A stretch of DNA of 64,000 nucleotides from Phlegmacium glaucopus (taxonomy: Eukaryota > Basidiomycota > Agaricomycetes > Agaricales > Cortinariaceae): positions 57,004 to 121,003 of the forward strand of contig MU130366.1 of the NCBI GenBank assembly GCA_015039465.1. The letters run 5' to 3'. Shown here in pieces: positions 60,716 through 64,000 of the stretch; within the stretch, counting starts at the first letter, position 1, and each line of letters opens with the position of its first letter. The translations under genes and the position numbers were made by a program. The notes beneath the pieces were generated by a model. That model saw only the letters and a program-made list of their open reading frames with translations. It was not told the origin of the DNA and made no database searches.

Positions 60716-63700
60716 TCAATATGGATTTGCCCAAGGAGTCCCCCCGATCTGAGGATTCAACGTTCGAGCTAACCTGTCGTATTCATCGGAACGGGTATTC
60801 GAAGCATCCAAGCTATGGTTCGACCCCCCGATAACAGCACCACATTCTGGACACGTGCTTCGCTCCATGGCGCCACCACACTTAAAGCCATTTGTAAATA
60901 TATCGTCAAAAGGATTGTAAGAATCGGACCCTCACCTCTGTGATTACGAAAGTATGTCCGTTGGCACATTGATAGAAATGACCAGTGCTGCCTAAAAGAA
61001 GACGTCATCATCCCTTAGAATCTGAAGAGTGCAGGTTCAACATACCGAAACCCATGGCACGGACAATTTGCATCTGCTCGTCTAGTGAGACGGGCTGGTA
61101 GAAAGTGTCCATCCTTATCGATCGCTTCATCTCCGTCCACTCATTGACGATGGTTTCGGCGGTCGAAGTGAAGTTATCCTCAACCCATACTCTCTCCTCC
61201 TGCGGAGACCGGATTTCTTTCCGTGCAAAGTGGGTTTTTACAGTGTCCCTCATTTGTACATTCGCCTCAGCCTCAAGTTTCTCCACCTTCACTAGCATCT
61301 CCTCACGATTGTCCTTGATCGTCCCGTAATGCTGACACATCGATAAATTGAAACGGAACATCTCCAGATCGATACGCATGCGGAGCAACCTAGACTTCAT
61401 GATCTGTCGATGAGATTCCGAATCCTTCGCGATATCATAAGCCTTCTCAGCATCCCGGACGCAGGTTTGAAGGAGGAAGTCGATATAAATCACCCATTGC
61501 TGGAGGTGGAAAGCCGAGTAGCGGCCCCGATGCTTGTTTACTTCATTCATCCACGTTTGAGCGAGACCAATCAAGGTGAGTCGTATGTGCAGCGTGACCC
61601 AGAACGCTTCAACGAGGAAACGTCGATCAGCGAGAGGCCGAGGCTGGCCAATGTAAATTCTCGCCATCCTCATTGCATGTTCCTGAGGGTTTCTGGGTAG
61701 GGTAGCGGGATTCTCGAGTTCAGCCTGGATTTCGGGCTCAAAGAGCAATGACAACGACGCCTCCAGCCTGGGGTGGGATTTCGCGTCTGTGATCTTACAA
61801 TAGTCAATGACAACAGATGCCTCCCATGCCTGGGTGTGGGCATATCGACGCTCTGTGATCTTGACGATATCTTTGTAGACCGCGAACAGCTGATGAGTGG
61901 CCTTTCGCCAGATTGAGAGGACCTTAGAGTCCATGAAATGAAGAGTAGAATTAGATGCCTGGATATCTCGTTCCGACGCAGGGCTTTTGCCAGTTTCCAA
62001 AAGCTTTTTCCGCGAGGTCTTCTGCTTCGCCAACTTTGGTGGATCTTTGGGTTCAGGAATCGTGATCGTAGCTGCCTCTGCAGCCAGCAAGGCCTTCAAG
62101 GCACCGTCATTTATACCCTTGCTGCCTTGTGTCAAGCGACTGAGACATGTGGGCTGCAACATTCCGTTCCAAAATATCTAAATCAGCCCTCTTGACGATT
62201 CGGCCATAACGAGGGCATGTGATGGGTGAACGGCAGGTTGGACAGGTGGGAGGGTTAGTGAAGCCTAGAGGCGCAAGCAGGCCCGTCCATTTCGTATTGT
62301 TTATATCTCGAGAGTAGAAGTCGTTCATGCCTGTGAGCCCATCGAGGGTTTCAACGGTGAAGACATGACGACAGGCAGGGATGGTAATGATCATCTCGTC
62401 CATATCGCCTGATTCTGGCAAAACGTCCTCCAATGATCGTTGAAGGATTAAATCGACAACCTGACTCTTCTGGTTGGCGGATGCGCATTCAGGGCACACT
62501 TGGATATTGCAATCCTCCCCGCATACTAGATTTCCATTAGACTAGATACTATCGTCTTTCCGTTAAATTACGCACCAGATGGGCATGCGATGGCCACACT
62601 TCAGTGGTCTTCTTGCACGGTTTATCGCACGGCAATCGCACGCATATCTATAGGACTTCAAATTCAAGTTGAGGAAGAAATTGAAATGCTCTCTGGACTG
62701 ACTTTGCTGCTCGGACGTTGACCAATGTTGGCAGCTACTGCGTTGAGATGTTGACTAGAAATGTTGGTTCACAGATCCTTAAAGCGCTCCATCTAGTGAT
62801 GGTTTCGTATGTAACAGAGGGCTGGGAGCAAGATGAGCAATGTGAGAGCATTCTGTCGACCATCCGACGTATGCCTCCTGACAAGGATCACAGGGCTCCG
62901 AGCAAGCTAACCGAGACTGTGGATGCTTGCGTTATTGTCGACATCTTTCCATGCATCGCTTTGTATGCTCATGGCATTCTTGAGCATTTCGCTCGGTATT
63001 GGTGGCTACATTGCAGTACGCTTTTCGCAAGGGTGGGTTTGATGCCGGGCTCTCGCAACCTTGCCATCCTCCTGCTTCACGTTCTCTGTCTGACACTCAT
63101 GACAACGAGAGCGGCACTATTCTTGGAAGCAACACTCCATTAGCCGATAACGCAACGAGACAATCCAGCGCGTTTTCGGATGGTTTTTAGGCCACACGTT
63201 GACGATGATAGCGTTTGATGCTCGCCCGAGGGTCGCTCTTTCTCTGTTCGGATTGTAGTTGGAATATCGCCTTTTGTCACCGAGTCGATGTCCTTTTTCC
63301 AGCTGGAATTGGTGGGTTTTCAGTTGACCGATAGGGGAGGTATTCTTAGCATCTTGGGATGGAGATTGATGCTTTAGTATGGCCAGATGGTAGCCTGTTC
63401 ATGGTGGGGATGCCTTGTGTTGGCACCATCGTCGAGAATTATACCTGCAGTCTTTTTAGATAAGGATGGTTTCATCGGACAGAGTCGTGGGCATGGCTGA
63501 GCAACAATGTCGATTTCTGACGTGATCCTAGGATCATCGCAATGAGACTAAAATTGTTGTTATCGATTAACGCGGTCTCCGAGTTAGATTAGCTTAAAGG
63601 CTAGCTTGTAGGTATAGAGTTGTCCAGAATTGTGGGGACTTTCGCAATTTTCATGACATCCCCCTTTGATGCGGTAGTTAGCATCTAGGTGGGTGATTAT

Positions 63701-64000
63701 GGTCAACTTTGTAGACCCATCGTACCATCAGGAGCGCCAGTAAGAGATTGGTTGCATCCGAGTTGATTCATTTTGATGACACATGTCGCCAGATGTCGCC
63801 TGACGGGCCTGACCTGTTGACGTTCACCGGTCACCGCAGGTCACCACCTGCTTTCTACCCTGTTGATCAGATGGACTGGATATATCAATCATGAAGGCTA
63901 AATTTCGCCTTAACATATCCTTGAGACGGAGTAGAAGCTGCCTTCGAGCTCACCCTTCCAGTACTCTGGCCATTAATAAGACACAGACTGTTATCGAACG
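60716..64000 (-). pseudogene. ZNFX1-like gene, copy C, C-terminal part, broken
   Basis: It matches copy B from the RZ finger (near 60985-60810) through the RING-like exon (62499-61030) into NFX1 fingers (about 63140-62700) and continues, increasingly eroded, toward the window end with matches to 53440-53960 of copy B. Defects include loss of 8 bases near 62118, which shifts the frame between SQSLDTRQQ and GINDGALKALL, and an in-frame duplication of 26 codons near 61765-61840 (DYCKITDAKSHPRLEASL). The NFX1 finger segment has lost its frame. The 5' part, if any, lies outside the window. Confidence 0.75.

Noticed and set aside
62718..63143. Plus-strand open frame of about 140 codons
   Set aside because: It is antisense to the decayed NFX1-finger region of ZNFX1-like copy C; a shorter antisense frame occurs at the matching place in copy B (53158-53361).
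1..64000. CRISPR array, operon structure or prokaryotic signals
   Set aside because: Spliced genes and eukaryotic families throughout; the regular repeats seen are TPR units, LTRs and a microsatellite.
1..64000. tRNA, rRNA or other structured RNA genes
   Set aside because: None recognised by eye. A covariance-model scan would be needed to exclude them.

Overview
This window reads as nuclear DNA of a mushroom-forming basidiomycete (Agaricomycetes). Genes carry many short introns of about 48-75 bp with GTRNGT donors and AG acceptors. The encoded families are typical of that class: an NB-ARC/TPR protein, a basidiomycete-type PARP, a NADAR-domain protein, a FUN/OTT_1508-like deaminase and ZNFX1-like helicases. 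Fungal housekeeping genes (COQ4, PGS1, Hsp20, a WD-repeat protein) are also present. Exon joins given below were worked out by hand from splice signals, reading phase and family conservation.

Layout. 1-7.1 kb is a decayed region: two adjoining parts of one XRN1-like exonuclease gene lie on opposite strands (about 190-1140 minus, 5576-7108 plus), with a broken SANT/Myb-like transposon gene beside the second. 8.1-12.0 kb is an NLR-like STAND gene with duplicated mini-exons at its 5' end and twelve 42-residue TPRs. 11.9-20.5 kb is a nest of transposons: LTR-like repeats, a TIR DNA transposon with a broken DDE transposase, a GAACCAG-rich TIR element that itself carries a solo LTR, and a young, intact Ty1/copia element. 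20.9-25.0 kb holds three ADP-ribose-related genes: a catalytic-only PARP, a divergently oriented NADAR gene, and a zinc-finger protein that resembles a PARP N-terminus without its catalytic domain. 25.5-40.3 kb is ordinary gene space: a C2H2 protein, COQ4, a small membrane protein, an acidic protein, PGS1 and a large WD-repeat protein. 41.3-43.6 kb is a tandem pair of Hsp20 genes with conserved heat-shock promoters. 44.3-64.0 kb holds three tandem copies (A, B, C) of a ZNFX1-like CCCH/helicase/NFX1/RING/RZ gene on the minus strand, with a deaminase-fold gene between A and B.

The parts that most merit attention are the PARP-NADAR-zinc finger cluster and the ZNFX1-like array with its embedded deaminase. 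Each groups enzymes that act on nucleic acids or ADP-ribose beside dense transposon debris, which is compatible with genome defence or conflict. That functional reading is inference. COQ4 (ubiquinone synthesis) and PGS1 (cardiolipin synthesis) are mitochondrial housekeeping genes and show that the region is not purely heterochromatic.
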